From the NCBI RefSeq assembly GCF_000231405.2, contig NZ_CP007032.1, forward strand, positions 2,294,001-2,358,000: a DNA stretch of 64,000 nt, written 5' to 3'. The DNA is from Desulfitobacterium metallireducens DSM 15288. Its GTDB lineage: Bacteria > Bacillota > Desulfitobacteriia > Desulfitobacteriales > Desulfitobacteriaceae. This document shows, one piece after another, positions 8,801 to 17,659 of the stretch (position 1 is the first letter of the stretch; each line of letters opens with the position of its first letter). A model generated the notes under the pieces. The model was not told where the DNA came from. It saw nothing but the letters and a program-made list of their open reading frames with translations, and did not search any database. A program made the translations under genes and the position numbers.

Positions 8801-9471
8801 GACTGCTCTGCAACCCGTGCTTGTTCAGCTAAAGGGGTCAGTTGCCCCTCAATTTCATTCACGATATCTTCTAAACGTTCTAGGTTATGTTCGGTCTCAT
8901 CCAAGCGTTTCAATGCTTCGCGTTTGCGCATCCGGTACTTTGTAATTCCTGAAGCTTCTTCAATTAAATTTCGACGTTCCTCCGATTTAAGGTTCAAAAT
9001 CTCCTCAACTCGGCCTTGTCCGATAATCGAAAAGCCCTCTTTACCAGCACCCGTATCCATGAAAAGTTCATGAATATCCTTCAAGCGACAAGGAGCACGG
9101 TTGATGAAGAATTGTCCTTCTCCATCACGGTAGACACGGCGGGTAATCGTTACTTCCTGAAAATCAAGCGCAAAAATTCCGGTGGAATTATCAAACACTA
9201 AGGATACTTCAGCCATCCCAACGGGACGCCTTACCGTACTCCCTGCAAAGATAATATCCTCCATTTTTCCGCCTCGCAGATTTTTGGCACTTTGCTCACC
9301 AAGCACCCAGCGCACAGCATCTGCAATATTACTTTTACCACTCCCGTTTGGACCAACCACAACACTCAAACCATGTCCTAACTCCAGCTTGACTTTATCC
9401 GCGAAGGACTTAAACCCTTGGATCGAAACTGACTTCAAAAAAACAGGGAACTCACTGGCCTTATTCGCCAT
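5878..9471 (-). CDS. smc: Chromosome segregation SMC ATPase
   Basis: A 1197-residue condensin subunit that organises and segregates the chromosome with ScpA/ScpB. Walker A GPNGSGKS is at residues 40-47. Two long glutamine/glutamate-rich coiled coils flank a hinge around residues 500-660. The C-terminal head carries LLSGGERALTAIGLL and Walker B ILDEIEASLDD. The length is normal. ATG at 9471 is preferred because GGAGGGG stands just upstream; an in-frame TTG at 9486 would overlap that site. The start overlaps the end of rnc by 11 nt. The order rnc-smc-ftsY is classic for Firmicutes. Confidence 0.97.
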   Translation of the reverse strand: MANKASEFPVFLKSVSIQGFKSFADKVKLELGHGLSVVVGPNGSGKSNIADAVRWVLGEQSAKNLRGGKMEDIIFAGSTVRRPVGMAEVSLVFDNSTGIFALDFQEVTITRRVYRDGEGQFFINRAPCRLKDIHELFMDTGAGKEGFSIIGQGRVEEILNLKSEERRNLIEEASGITKYRMRKREALKRLDETEHNLERLEDIVNEIEGQLTPLAEQARVAEQSLALTQEQQKLEIQIVVRDLRDVREKLNFSGAEAEQLRLDLAAAISELGQAESQTVEDKLRLNQFDEKIQNQQEENYKNEQSLNLIIQEQRIRQEREGYLAEQRVRVSKEAEESLAKKHETEERLTALEGKQAVLVRTVAESSRKLQDDELRWADVKSKTGVKEIEELRAEAAQILAEQTHFSQDYQKAEHTLAGLQVQVQRVMEERNIKELEQTRVQEQIEVHAQGLQVLEQQEQNTREELEQNQVKLQAMNEQSQELQGKLREFNREIERMQARHHALQGLEDSREGYQKGVRELLQAKKNKVQACLGLCGTIADLITVEKRYEVAIETALGAGLQNLVAETEKDAKVAVQYLKTHQLGRATFLPLDVIRGGRTTVTREASQDPGFVGIAVDLVQFADRFQPAMESLLGRILVVSDMEAATRVARASGYRARIVTLEGDQVHPGGSLTGGSQQRKGTNLLGRSREIQELSQELELRRIKQTELEKEGQILSHHLREGDEIRKDLTSKGLRLKQELAVGRTNAQNLREQFKRLEKEIETLRDREEVLAQEKKTWTERKQERGQALTEITERVEMSSQAITLQEQKAREASQEAEAIQERLTEAKIQLAKWEQELQQAGERLEHENEAWVELTQMLEQKQAECSSLETAQQTLSQEQMDLETRRVETSELQMKHQEALLLVRKERETLSLRLIEKEQVVQKKRQEQQSVEQKLHALELRTARWETEWETGLNRLQEEFALTWDEVQTYQTELDRAALWARIQELKRQIEKLGPINQAAIEEYPKMLSRHEFLATQKQDLVEANESLHALIGELDITMSERFAEGFKAVNEAFQTVFKELFNGGNAELRLDDPNNLLETGVEIIAQPPGKKPQLLSLLSGGERALTAIGLLFALLRVKPSPFCILDEIEASLDDANVSRFAQYIHRLADSTQFLVISHRKGTMEEADVLYGIAMEESGVSKLLSVQLEEQNTQTA

Positions 9472-10252
9472 GGTTCTCCCCTCCAAGTTCCTCTAAAACT
9501 TGCTGAGCAGCCTTTTGTTCCGCTTCTTTTTTAGTTCGACCTACCCCTTGACCTCTAAGTTTACCTTTCAAGAAAACGCCGGCCGTAAACCGTTTATTAT
9601 GATCTGGGCCTTCTTCTGCTAAAATCTGATAACTCACTTCAGATTCATCATGTTGCGCTTTTTCTTGAAGCGTCGTCTTATAATCCCCGTAATTTCCTTG
9701 GGCAACTTCCTCAATCTCCGGTGTTAACAAATCAAGAATGACACGTCGGGCTTCTTGAAGTCCGTATTGAAGGTATATCGCGCCAATGACCGACTCAACC
9801 GCATCAGCGAGAATTGAAGGTCGTTCCCGTCCCCCTGAGACTTGCTCTCCTTTTCCCAGTAAGAGTTCTTTTCCTAATTCAATCTTCTGAGCTATGCGCG
9901 CCAAAGTCGATTCGTTAACCACTGCCGCCCGCATTTTTGTGAGCTCACCTTCGGGTCGTTCCGGATATTTCAAATAGAGATATTCCGCAATCACAAAATC
10001 CAAGATGGCATCTCCCAAAAATTCCAAACGTTGATTATTCTCCACACCAGACTTTGGATTTTCAAACAAGTAGGAAGGATGCGTAAGGGCTATCTTAAAG
10101 AGTCGATTAGGAAAGGGGTTAAGTTCCAAACGCTTTGCGAGTTGCAAGCCGATTGGATTTTTCCGCATTGGAACAGTATTCACTCTCCGGCGAGAGCTTT
10201 TGCCCTCACCGGATTTTTTCATATCAACCCTGTCTCGTTGTTTTTGTATCAC
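9461..10252 (-). CDS. rnc: Ribonuclease III
   Basis: A 263-residue double-strand RNA endonuclease that processes rRNA precursors and structured mRNA. The catalytic signature NNQRLEFLGDAILD spans residues 72-85. The second acidic site lies in ADAVESVIGAIYL, and a C-terminal dsRNA-binding domain begins near residue 190. The basic N-terminal extension of about 35 residues is longer than usual. GTG at 10252 is supported by GGAG nine bases upstream, inside the short gap after fabF. It is probably co-transcribed with the fatty-acid genes and smc. Confidence 0.95.
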   Translation of the reverse strand: MIQKQRDRVDMKKSGEGKSSRRRVNTVPMRKNPIGLQLAKRLELNPFPNRLFKIALTHPSYLFENPKSGVENNQRLEFLGDAILDFVIAEYLYLKYPERPEGELTKMRAAVVNESTLARIAQKIELGKELLLGKGEQVSGGRERPSILADAVESVIGAIYLQYGLQEARRVILDLLTPEIEEVAQGNYGDYKTTLQEKAQHDESEVSYQILAEEGPDHNKRFTAGVFLKGKLRGQGVGRTKKEAEQKAAQQVLEELGGENHGE

Positions 10253-10265
10253 TTTGTCTTACTCC

Positions 10266-11510
10266 TTATTCCTCCATATACTTCTTGATTACAATTGTAG
10301 CATTGTGACCTCCAAATCCAAAGGTATTCGACATCGCAATATCCACATTTTTTTCGCGGGCTTGATTGGGTACATAGTCCAAATCGCAATGAGGATCAAC
10401 TTCCCCATAGTTTATCGTAGGTGGAATAACCCCATTTTGAATCGTTAACACACAAGCGATTGCTTCGATTGCTCCCGCCGCGCCCATCAAGTGGCCTGTC
10501 ATTGATTTTGTCGAACTAATCGCCACTTTATCGGCACAATCCCCAAAGACGATTTTAATCGCTGCCGTTTCGGTCGAATCATTTGCACCAGTACCCGTTC
10601 CATGGGCATTGATATAATCTATCTCTTCAGGCATAACTCCAGCACTCTCTAAAGCTTTGCCCATCGCACGAGCCGCACCAGCACCCCCTGGAACGGGAGT
10701 TGTAATATGATAGGCGTCCGAAGTACTCCCATACCCTATCAATTCAGCATAGATCTTCGCATTGCGTGCTTTGGCATGTTCCAGAGATTCAAGAATTAAG
10801 ATACCTGCACCTTCACCCATAACGAAGCCGGTCCGACGCGCATCAAAGGGACGAGATGATGCTTTAGGATCTTCCTTTTCCGTCGACATGGCTTTCATCG
10901 AACAGAAGCCTGCAAAGGCTAAGGGAGTTAGCGGAGCTTCAGTTCCTCCTGCGACAACGATATCCACTTCGCCTCTTTCAATCAGACGCATCGCTTCGCC
11001 GATCGCATTGGTTGCAGAAGCGCACGCGGTAACAACAGTGGAACTCGGTCCCTGTAATCCAAACTCGATCGACACATGTCCTGCTGCCATGTTACTGATC
11101 AGCATCGGAACGAAAAAGGGACTGACCCGGCCTGGGCCCTTGGCCATTAGAACTTCCTTCTGTTCCTCAAAAGTTGTCACTCCGCCAATTCCACAGCCGA
11201 GTATTGTACCTGCTCGTTCCTTATCGATTTCATCTAAATCAAGTCCTGAATCACGAATGGCCATTTTCGCCGCAGCAACCGCAAATTGGGCGAAACGATC
11301 CATGTGACGGCTCTCTTTTTTATCAAGCCAATCCGTAGGTTCAAAATCTTTAACTTCACCTGCTACTTTTGTTGGCATATTGCTGACATCAAAACGGGTC
11401 ACAAAATCAAGGCCAGACTCACCCTGACTTAAACTTTTCCAAAAATCTTCGATCGTATTTCCAACGGGAGAAATAACTCCCATACCTGTAATCACTGTAC
11501 GATGTTGCAA
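10266..11510 (-). CDS. fabF: 3-oxoacyl-ACP synthase II
   Basis: A 414-residue condensing enzyme that elongates acyl-ACP with malonyl-ACP in fatty acid synthesis. The Cys-His-His triad is seen in TACASATNA (near residue 165), HGTGTGAND (near 305) and TGHLMGAAG (near 342). The frame runs to 11579, but AAGGAGG followed by TTG at 11510 gives a protein starting LQHRTVITGMG, matching the family N terminus. It is the last synthesis gene before rnc, 31 nt after the flavoprotein fabK2. Confidence 0.96.
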   Translation of the reverse strand: MQHRTVITGMGVISPVGNTIEDFWKSLSQGESGLDFVTRFDVSNMPTKVAGEVKDFEPTDWLDKKESRHMDRFAQFAVAAAKMAIRDSGLDLDEIDKERAGTILGCGIGGVTTFEEQKEVLMAKGPGRVSPFFVPMLISNMAAGHVSIEFGLQGPSSTVVTACASATNAIGEAMRLIERGEVDIVVAGGTEAPLTPLAFAGFCSMKAMSTEKEDPKASSRPFDARRTGFVMGEGAGILILESLEHAKARNAKIYAELIGYGSTSDAYHITTPVPGGAGAARAMGKALESAGVMPEEIDYINAHGTGTGANDSTETAAIKIVFGDCADKVAISSTKSMTGHLMGAAGAIEAIACVLTIQNGVIPPTINYGEVDPHCDLDYVPNQAREKNVDIAMSNTFGFGGHNATIVIKKYMEE

Positions 11511-11541
11511 CGAAACAACCTCCTTACTTCGATTTAATCGA

Positions 11542-12489
11542 TCACTCAGCACGCAGTATTTCAGTCTTAATATCTTCAAAAATTTGGGACACTGATAAAA
11601 CTTTTTGGGCTTTGGTATATTTGGCCCCCGAAAAAACTAAGCCTTCTTGAACATTTCCTTGCTGAGCCTTATTCAAGCGATCCATAATACAAAAATTTGC
11701 TCCACAATCTTTTAAGCAACGGTCACATTTTTTAGGACGAACATCTCCATCATTCTCAAGCTCATCCGTAAAGGGATTACGAATAGCCCGTCCAGGTAAA
11801 CCCACTGGGCTGTGAATAATCCTCATATCTTCTTCACGAGCGTTGAGTAAATGGGCTTTCCATTCTGGCGCTGCACTACTTTCTTCACTTAGGGCAAAAC
11901 GTGTTCCCATTTGGACTCCGTCAGCTCCAAGCCGCAATATCTCGACCACATCCTGCCCATTCATCACGCCACCAGCCCCTATAACAGGGATTTTCACGGC
12001 TTCTCTGACTTCAGGAAGAATTTCACGCATGGATCGATCCGTACCTAAGTGTCCACCCGCTTCAGTCCCCTCAACAATAACTGCGGCTGCCCCAAGCTTT
12101 TCGGAAATTCGGGCAAGCTTAGCGGTCGAAACGATCGGTACAACTGGAATTCCAGCTTCTTTACCCCATCCAAACATATCCCGTGAAAATCCAGCACCCG
12201 ATACTAAGACGTCAATTCTTTCATCAAATGCGGCTTTCACAAGTTGAGCAAATTCTCGGACCGCAAACATAATGTTTACCCCGATGATGCCCTGCGTTCT
12301 TTTCCGAGCTTCTCGGATTTCCTGACGCAATTCTTCGACTGTAAGACCACTCCCGGCAATTAAACCAATTCCCCCTTCTTCTGCGACAGCAGCCGCTAAA
12401 GGAGCCATAGAAATTCGTACCGCCATGCCTCCCTGAATAACGGGAACCTTGGCGACTAAGTTTGCAATATGGAGTTCAGGTATTTTCAC
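11542..12489 (-). CDS. FabK/nitronate-monooxygenase-like flavoprotein with a C-terminal cysteine cluster
   Basis: A 315-residue TIM-barrel FMN protein (2-nitropropane dioxygenase/FabK superfamily): VIQGGMA near 17-23, GTEAGGH with His147, VIGAGGV and GVQMGTRF. It is a paralog of the fabK at 14613-15560. Unlike that protein it carries Cys255, Cys258, Cys262 and Cys267 (CX2CX3CX4C), which may bind a metal or iron-sulfur cluster. Within a fab operon a second enoyl-ACP reductase is possible, but nitronate monooxygenase or another oxidoreductase role fits as well. GTG start with AGGAGG seven bases upstream. Confidence 0.8.
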   Translation of the reverse strand: MKIPELHIANLVAKVPVIQGGMAVRISMAPLAAAVAEEGGIGLIAGSGLTVEELRQEIREARKRTQGIIGVNIMFAVREFAQLVKAAFDERIDVLVSGAGFSRDMFGWGKEAGIPVVPIVSTAKLARISEKLGAAAVIVEGTEAGGHLGTDRSMREILPEVREAVKIPVIGAGGVMNGQDVVEILRLGADGVQMGTRFALSEESSAAPEWKAHLLNAREEDMRIIHSPVGLPGRAIRNPFTDELENDGDVRPKKCDRCLKDCGANFCIMDRLNKAQQGNVQEGLVFSGAKYTKAQKVLSVSQIFEDIKTEILRAE

Positions 12490-12559
12490 TGATTTTCCTC
12501 CTGTTCAACCTTCAATTTGTAATCATCTTATGCTCAAGTCTTTCCATCTTTATATGAAA

Positions 12560-12580
12560 CCCTTCAGGTCACCTGAAGGG
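12560..12580. repeat. 21-bp palindrome between acpP and fabK2
   Basis: CCCTTCAGGT and ACCTGAAGGG form perfect 10-base arms around one base. On the minus strand the sequence continues TTTC, so it could be a second weak terminator hairpin or a protein site. It does not resemble a FapR half-site. Confidence 0.5.
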
Positions 12581-12606
12581 AGAATCTCAGTTAGTTTTAG
12601 GTTAAA

Positions 12607-12636
12607 GAAAGTCCCGCAGTGCTCTACGGGACTTTC
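12607..12636 (-). terminator. Hairpin after acpP, possible partial terminator
   Basis: A perfect 10-bp stem (12607-12616 with 12627-12636) lies directly after the acpP stop. On the minus strand only TTT follows, so read-through into fabK2 and fabF is likely. It may raise acpP output relative to downstream genes. Confidence 0.55.
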
Positions 12637-12642
12637 TAGGCA

Positions 12643-12870
12643 CTATTGGTTTTCTTTGATGTAGTTTACTGCATCTCCAACAGTACGAATCTTTTCCGCA
12701 TCCTCGTCCGGAATATCCAGATCGAATTCTTCTTCAAGAGCCATAATAAGTTCAACAATATCCAAAGAATCTGCATTTAACTCTGTGAAGGAAGTTTCTA
12801 AGGAAATTTCTTCCTCATCTACCCCAAGTTGATCCACGACGATAGATTTTACTTTATCATAAATTGCCAT
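12643..12870 (-). CDS. acpP: Acyl carrier protein
   Basis: A 75-residue acidic carrier for growing acyl chains, with the phosphopantetheine site Ser35 in ADSLD and the four-helix ACP pattern. ATG at 12870 gives the usual MAIYDKVK start; the Shine-Dalgarno AGGAGG is 12 bases away, and an in-frame TTG three codons earlier is an alternative. It is flanked by fabG upstream and hairpins downstream, which probably uncouple its high expression from fabK2/fabF. Confidence 0.96.
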   Translation of the reverse strand: MAIYDKVKSIVVDQLGVDEEEISLETSFTELNADSLDIVELIMALEEEFDLDIPDEDAEKIRTVGDAVNYIKENQ

Positions 12871-12911
12871 GTTGCCCAATCACCTCCTCTCACAGATATA
12901 CATTAACACAT

Positions 12912-13655
12912 TTACATCAACATTCCACCATCTACAGCAAGCACCTGTCCTGTAATGTAGGACGCAGCTGGAGATGCGAGGAATAAAACGGTCTGAGCAA
13001 CTTCTTCTGGAGATCCAATCCGTCCCAAAGGAATTCCGTGTTGAATCTGTTCTTTAACTTCTTCAGGTAAGCTTTCCGTCATGTCTGTAGAAATATACCC
13101 AGGAGCAACCGCATTAACGCGCACTCCGCGCGAAGCAAGCTCCTTAGCCATCGACTTACTAAAACCGATAATTCCTGCTTTCGCTGCGGCATAGTTGGCT
13201 TGCCCAGCATTACCTGAAACCCCTACTACAGATGAAATATTGACAATCACCCCTGAACGTTGCTTCATCATGCTTTTGCTTACAGCTTTACTGCTCAGGA
13301 ACACGCCTTTAAGGTTTGTATTAAGAACCGCATCCCAATCGGCCTCTTTCATCCTTAATAATACATTATCCCGAGTGATACCCGCATTATTCACGAGAAT
13401 ATCTATTTTTCCATAGGTATCTACAGTTTTCTTGACCAGGCGATCGACATCCGAGGCTTGGCTGACGTCCGCTTGCACGGCAATTGCCTGTCCGCCCAAG
13501 TCCTCAATCATTGTTACGGTTTTCTCGGCCTGATCGGCATGACCTGCGTAATTCACAACGACTTGAGCTCCAGCTCGAGCCAATTCGAGGGCTATGGCTC
13601 GACCAATTCCGCGCCCAGCTCCTGTTACAATGGCCACGCTGTTTTTCAGAAACAT
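12912..13655 (-). CDS. fabG: 3-oxoacyl-ACP reductase
   Basis: A 247-residue short-chain dehydrogenase that reduces 3-oxoacyl-ACP with NADPH. The nucleotide motif TGAGRGIG is at residues 11-18, NNAG at 89-92, and the catalytic residues are Ser142, Tyr155 and Lys159 (YAAAK). The C-terminal [14 protein letters not shown] is typical. The start codon is one base from the fabD stop, so expression is coupled. Confidence 0.96.
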   Translation of the reverse strand: MFLKNSVAIVTGAGRGIGRAIALELARAGAQVVVNYAGHADQAEKTVTMIEDLGGQAIAVQADVSQASDVDRLVKKTVDTYGKIDILVNNAGITRDNVLLRMKEADWDAVLNTNLKGVFLSSKAVSKSMMKQRSGVIVNISSVVGVSGNAGQANYAAAKAGIIGFSKSMAKELASRGVRVNAVAPGYISTDMTESLPEEVKEQIQHGIPLGRIGSPEEVAQTVLFLASPAASYITGQVLAVDGGMLM

Positions 13656-13656
13656 T

Positions 13657-14598
13657 TTATCTACTCTCCTTTAAATATGCAAGTGACTTTTCTAAACTTG
13701 CTAAATTATTGACATTGAGGAGGGTGGCCTCAGGTACTATTTTTTTAACGAGGCCCGCCAGAACTCTACCCGATCCTAATTCAAGGAAGGTATCCACACC
13801 TTGTTCCTGAAGATACCGAATGGATTGCTCCCAGAGAACTGGGGCACTCACTTGATTGACTAAGCTTTCGATAATCTGATCCGATTCTTGGATCACTTGA
13901 GCATTAATATTAGCAATCACGGGATGAGCGGGAGTTTTCCAGTCAACCTGGTCTAAGACCGTCCTTAAATTCTCCCCTACATTTTTCATATAGGGAGAAT
14001 GAAAAGCACCACTCACGGCGAGAAGAATTCCACGCTTGGCTCCCAAAGCCTTTGCTTTCTCGATAGCCCGTAGAACAGCCGTAGCCTCTCCAGAAATGAC
14101 AACTTGACCAGGGCAGTTATAGTTAGCCGGCCCCACCCATTCCTCGCCTTCACAGGCTTCACGGCATGCTTCTTTAACTTTAGTTTTATCGAGTCCTAGG
14201 ATTGCCGCCATACTGCCTTTTCCTGCAGGCATCGCGGCCTGCATCAGTTCTCCACGCTGACGAACCACCTTAAGGGCCTCTTCGAGCGTTAAACTGCTCG
14301 CTGCCAGATGTGCTGAATATTCTCCCAAACTATGCCCTGCCACAAAATCAGGCTCAATTCCTGCACTTTGAACTGCTTTCCAAGCTGCAGCACTAACTAA
14401 GAGTAAAGCGGGTTGTGTATTTTCCGTCTGCCGCAAAACCTCTTCCGGACCTTCAGACATCACGCGTGCCCATTCTTCGCCTAAAACGCGATGGCACGTC
14501 TCAAGAATATCACGTCCTTCAGGAAGATTGAAAAGTTCTTGCCCCATGCCTACAGCCTGTGAACCTTGACCAGGAAATAGGAATGCCAATTTTCCCAT
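13657..14598 (-). CDS. fabD: Malonyl-CoA:ACP transacylase
   Basis: A 313-residue enzyme that loads malonyl groups onto ACP. FPGQGSQ is at residues 8-14, nucleophile Ser90 in GHSLGEYSA, and the His partner in the SGAFHSPYM segment near 200. Normal length and start. Lies 14 nt after fabK and adjoins fabG. Confidence 0.96.
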   Translation of the reverse strand: MGKLAFLFPGQGSQAVGMGQELFNLPEGRDILETCHRVLGEEWARVMSEGPEEVLRQTENTQPALLLVSAAAWKAVQSAGIEPDFVAGHSLGEYSAHLAASSLTLEEALKVVRQRGELMQAAMPAGKGSMAAILGLDKTKVKEACREACEGEEWVGPANYNCPGQVVISGEATAVLRAIEKAKALGAKRGILLAVSGAFHSPYMKNVGENLRTVLDQVDWKTPAHPVIANINAQVIQESDQIIESLVNQVSAPVLWEQSIRYLQEQGVDTFLELGSGRVLAGLVKKIVPEATLLNVNNLASLEKSLAYLKESR

Positions 14599-14612
14599 CT
14601 TTTTTCTCCTTC

Positions 14613-15560
14613 TTAAAACGTAAAACGTTCCTTCAATTTTTGAATTTCCTGTTCTGCTCCATCAATGACGTCTCGAACAATTGCTGCCGCAGGCTCGATC
14701 CGGGTAACCGCCCCAGCAACTTGACCTGACATCACTGAGCCATTTTGAATGTCTCCCTCGACCATAGCGATCCGTAATCTTCCTGCCCCCAATTTTTCAA
14801 GTTCAGCTACAGGGGTTCCGACCTTCTCCAATTCGGTCAATTCACGCGTAAAGTGGTTAACCAAACAACGGACAGGATGCCCTGTCGATTGTCCAGTAAC
14901 AACGGTGCTCCGATCTTTCGCTTTAAGAATAGCTTCTTTGACCTTAAACGGAATTGTACATTCCTCAGCACACATAAAACGGGTTCCCATTTGAACCCCT
15001 TCTGCTCCAAGGGCAAGAGCTGCCAACAAGCCTCGACCATCAACAATTCCACCCGCCGCGATGACTGGAATCTGGACCGCATCAACGACCTGCGGGACTA
15101 AAGGTAATGTCGTCGTTTCGCCAACATGTCCCCCTGATTCCATCCCCTCAGCGATGAGGGCATCCACTCCAGCTCTCTCCAAGCGTTTTGCTAAAGCTAC
15201 TGAAGCCACCACGGGAATAATCTTGGTCCCTACTTCTTTTAAGGCTTGAACATATTTTCCAGGATTCCCTGCGCCTGTGGTGATGACAGGTACCCTTTCT
15301 TCTAAAACGACTTGCATCACCTCTTCAACAAAAGGAGACATGAGCATCACATTGATTCCATAAGGTTTCGAGGTTCTGGCTTTCACCTTCTTGATTTCTG
15401 CTCTTACCCAATCCGCTGGTGCATTACCCGAACCAATTATTCCAAGTCCCCCCGCCTCTGATACAGCGGCTGCCAGTTCACCTGTTGCTACCCAAGCCAT
15501 TCCCCCTTGAAAAATGGGGTATTCAATATTTAATAAATCACAAATTCGGCTTTTGATCAT
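14613..15560 (-). CDS. fabK: Enoyl-ACP reductase II (FMN-dependent)
   Basis: A 315-residue flavoprotein that reduces trans-2-enoyl-ACP, the last step of elongation, in place of FabI. It begins MIKSRICDLLNIEYPIFQGGMAW, has GMESGGHVG with the active-site histidine, VIAAGGIVDGRG and GVQMGTRF, and a helical C terminus. It sits between fabH and fabD as in other Clostridia. It lacks the cysteine cluster of its paralog near 12 kb, so this copy is the better candidate for the main reductase. Confidence 0.93.
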   Translation of the reverse strand: MIKSRICDLLNIEYPIFQGGMAWVATGELAAAVSEAGGLGIIGSGNAPADWVRAEIKKVKARTSKPYGINVMLMSPFVEEVMQVVLEERVPVITTGAGNPGKYVQALKEVGTKIIPVVASVALAKRLERAGVDALIAEGMESGGHVGETTTLPLVPQVVDAVQIPVIAAGGIVDGRGLLAALALGAEGVQMGTRFMCAEECTIPFKVKEAILKAKDRSTVVTGQSTGHPVRCLVNHFTRELTELEKVGTPVAELEKLGAGRLRIAMVEGDIQNGSVMSGQVAGAVTRIEPAAAIVRDVIDGAEQEIQKLKERFTF

Positions 15561-15634
15561 CCCTAAGCACCCTTTCTCATCCTATCACTCTAGAGCTATA
15601 TCTTTTGGCTATCCTAATATTCTCTTCGCTGCAC

Positions 15635-16627
15635 TTATCGTTTTGCCCACTTAAGTACTGTACCACCCCAGGTTAATCCTGCGCCAAAGCCAACCATCAA
15701 AAGATTGTCACCATATTTTATTCGTCCGCCCCGAGCTGCTTCATCTAAGGCGACCGGGATTGAAGCACCCGACATATTACCATACCGATCCAGATTAACA
15801 AAGACCTTCTTAGAATCAATACCGAGTCGTTTAATTGAAGCATCGATGATCCGCAAGTTGGCTTGATGCGGAATAAAGAGGTCGATATCCTCCTTCTGCA
15901 GCCCTGCTTTGTCAATCACTTTGTGCGCAGTTTCTCCCATGATTCGTACCGCAAATTTAAACACTTCACTGCCAGCCATACTGAGCGTATGCATTTTGTT
16001 CTGTACGGTTTCAACGGTCGCCGGGTTTTTAGAACCCCCTCCCAGCATCGCTAAGAGATGACCGCCAGCCCCATCTGCCCCAAGCTCAAAGCTCTTAAAA
16101 CCATACCCTTCCTCCACAGGCTGGATCACTGCCGCTCCAGCACCATCTCCAAAGAGTACACAGGTTGAGCGATCTTCCCAGTTGAGTATTTTACTTAAGG
16201 TTTCTGCTCCAATAACTAAAACTGTACGATACAGCCCGGTTGCCACAAATTGAGCTCCCGTGGTAATCCCATACAAAAAGCCTGTACAAGCCGCTGATAA
16301 ATCAAAAGCAGCCGCATTTTTAGCACCCAATCGATCTGCCACAAGACCTGCCGTCGCCGGAAAAGCATAGTCTGGAGTCACTGTGGCAACGATGACAAGG
16401 TCAATCTCCTCTGGAGCCACCTTGGCATCTTCTAACGCCCGTAGAGCCGCCTCATAGCAAAGGTCTGATACGGAGGAATCCGGATCAGCGATATGCCGTT
16501 CTTTAATCCCTGTCCGGCTCACAATCCACTCATCATTCGTATCTACAATCTTCTCCAAATCACCATTCGTTAAAACCTTTTCAGGGAGATATGATCCAGT
16601 ACCGACAATTCCTACACTATTTAACAT
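15635..16627 (-). CDS. fabH: 3-oxoacyl-ACP synthase III
   Basis: A 330-residue initiating condensing enzyme (acyl-CoA plus malonyl-ACP). The triad is Cys114 in SAACTGF, His in PHQANLRI and Asn in GNMSGAS. ATG at 16627 with GAAGGAG four bases upstream is chosen; the frame remains open a further 43 codons into plsX, but that extension has no family similarity. Gap to plsX is 16 nt. Confidence 0.96.
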   Translation of the reverse strand: MLNSVGIVGTGSYLPEKVLTNGDLEKIVDTNDEWIVSRTGIKERHIADPDSSVSDLCYEAALRALEDAKVAPEEIDLVIVATVTPDYAFPATAGLVADRLGAKNAAAFDLSAACTGFLYGITTGAQFVATGLYRTVLVIGAETLSKILNWEDRSTCVLFGDGAGAAVIQPVEEGYGFKSFELGADGAGGHLLAMLGGGSKNPATVETVQNKMHTLSMAGSEVFKFAVRIMGETAHKVIDKAGLQKEDIDLFIPHQANLRIIDASIKRLGIDSKKVFVNLDRYGNMSGASIPVALDEAARGGRIKYGDNLLMVGFGAGLTWGGTVLKWAKR

Positions 16628-16643
16628 GGTGCTCCTTCTTTCC

Positions 16644-17639
16644 TCACTTTTTAACCAAGGGTAACTCCTCACGAATCTTTTCGATAAATTGGCTTTCCAC
16701 ACATTCACGTGCCACCCGAACCGCATTAAAGATTGCTTTTTGTTTAGAACTTCCATGACAGATCACGCTAATCCCATTCACTCCCAACAAGGGAGCGCCA
16801 CCATATTCGGCATAGTCCATCATTTGAGCAATTTCTTTTAAGCCAGGTTTAATCGCGAGTGCTCCTAATTTGCGAACCGGTGTCGCAGTAATTTTCTCTT
16901 TTATGAGTTGAAAGATAGCTCCAGATAACCCTTCTGTTGTCTTTAAAACAATGTTTCCTACAAAACCCTCGCAAACGACAACATCAGCTCGGCCATAAGG
17001 AAAATCTCGTCCCTCAATATTGCCGATAAAATTAATGGGGGCTTCTTTCAAAAGGGGATAGGTTGTCTGGGCTAATTCATTACCCTTCGTCTCTTCCGTT
17101 CCAATGTTTAAAAGCGCCACCCGCGGATGGGTAAACCCTAAAATTTTCTCAGCATAAATGCTTCCCATGATGGCATACTGAACCAGATGTTCCGGTTTAG
17201 CATCAGGATTAGCTCCCACATCTAAGAGGAGCTTACCCCCTTCTAAGGTCGGTAGCACAGTCCCAATCGCGGGGCGTTCAATCCCTTTGATACGACCTAA
17301 GCCTAACAAACCAGCGGCCATTTGTGCGCCAGTACTACCAGCGCTGACCACCGCATCCGCTTCTCCTTCTTTAACCATTCGGGTAGCCACAACAATTGAA
17401 GCATCCTTTTTTTTACGGACCGCATTAGCGGGATGCTCGTCCATGCTAATAACCTCAGTTGCTTCTCTCAGAGATAAATTTCGTGGTCGATCAGAGGTAG
17501 GCAGGAACTCATTTATACGCTCAGACTGCCCCACCAAAATAATTTCAGTTTCTGGATAAGCTTGTGCTGCCTGAACGGCTCCTTTGACAATTTCTTCAGG
17601 AGCATAATCCCCTCCCATAGCATCGATGGCAATTTTCAT
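16644..17639 (-). CDS. plsX: Phosphate acyltransferase PlsX
   Basis: A 331-residue enzyme that makes acyl-phosphate from acyl-ACP for phosphatidic acid synthesis with PlsY. It starts MKIAIDAMGGDYAP, the family hallmark, followed by GSTGAQMA and LLDVGANPD. It lies 20 nt after fapR and before fabH, the standard Firmicute order, and should be under FapR control. Confidence 0.96.
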   Translation of the reverse strand: MKIAIDAMGGDYAPEEIVKGAVQAAQAYPETEIILVGQSERINEFLPTSDRPRNLSLREATEVISMDEHPANAVRKKKDASIVVATRMVKEGEADAVVSAGSTGAQMAAGLLGLGRIKGIERPAIGTVLPTLEGGKLLLDVGANPDAKPEHLVQYAIMGSIYAEKILGFTHPRVALLNIGTEETKGNELAQTTYPLLKEAPINFIGNIEGRDFPYGRADVVVCEGFVGNIVLKTTEGLSGAIFQLIKEKITATPVRKLGALAIKPGLKEIAQMMDYAEYGGAPLLGVNGISVICHGSSKQKAIFNAVRVARECVESQFIEKIREELPLVKK

Positions 17640-17659
17640 CTCAATTACCCTCCAAATCT

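Noticed and set aside
16628-16756. N-terminal extension of fabH into plsX
   Set aside because: Clear GAAGGAG and ATG at 16627 give the normal start. The extension overlaps plsX by about 110 nt.
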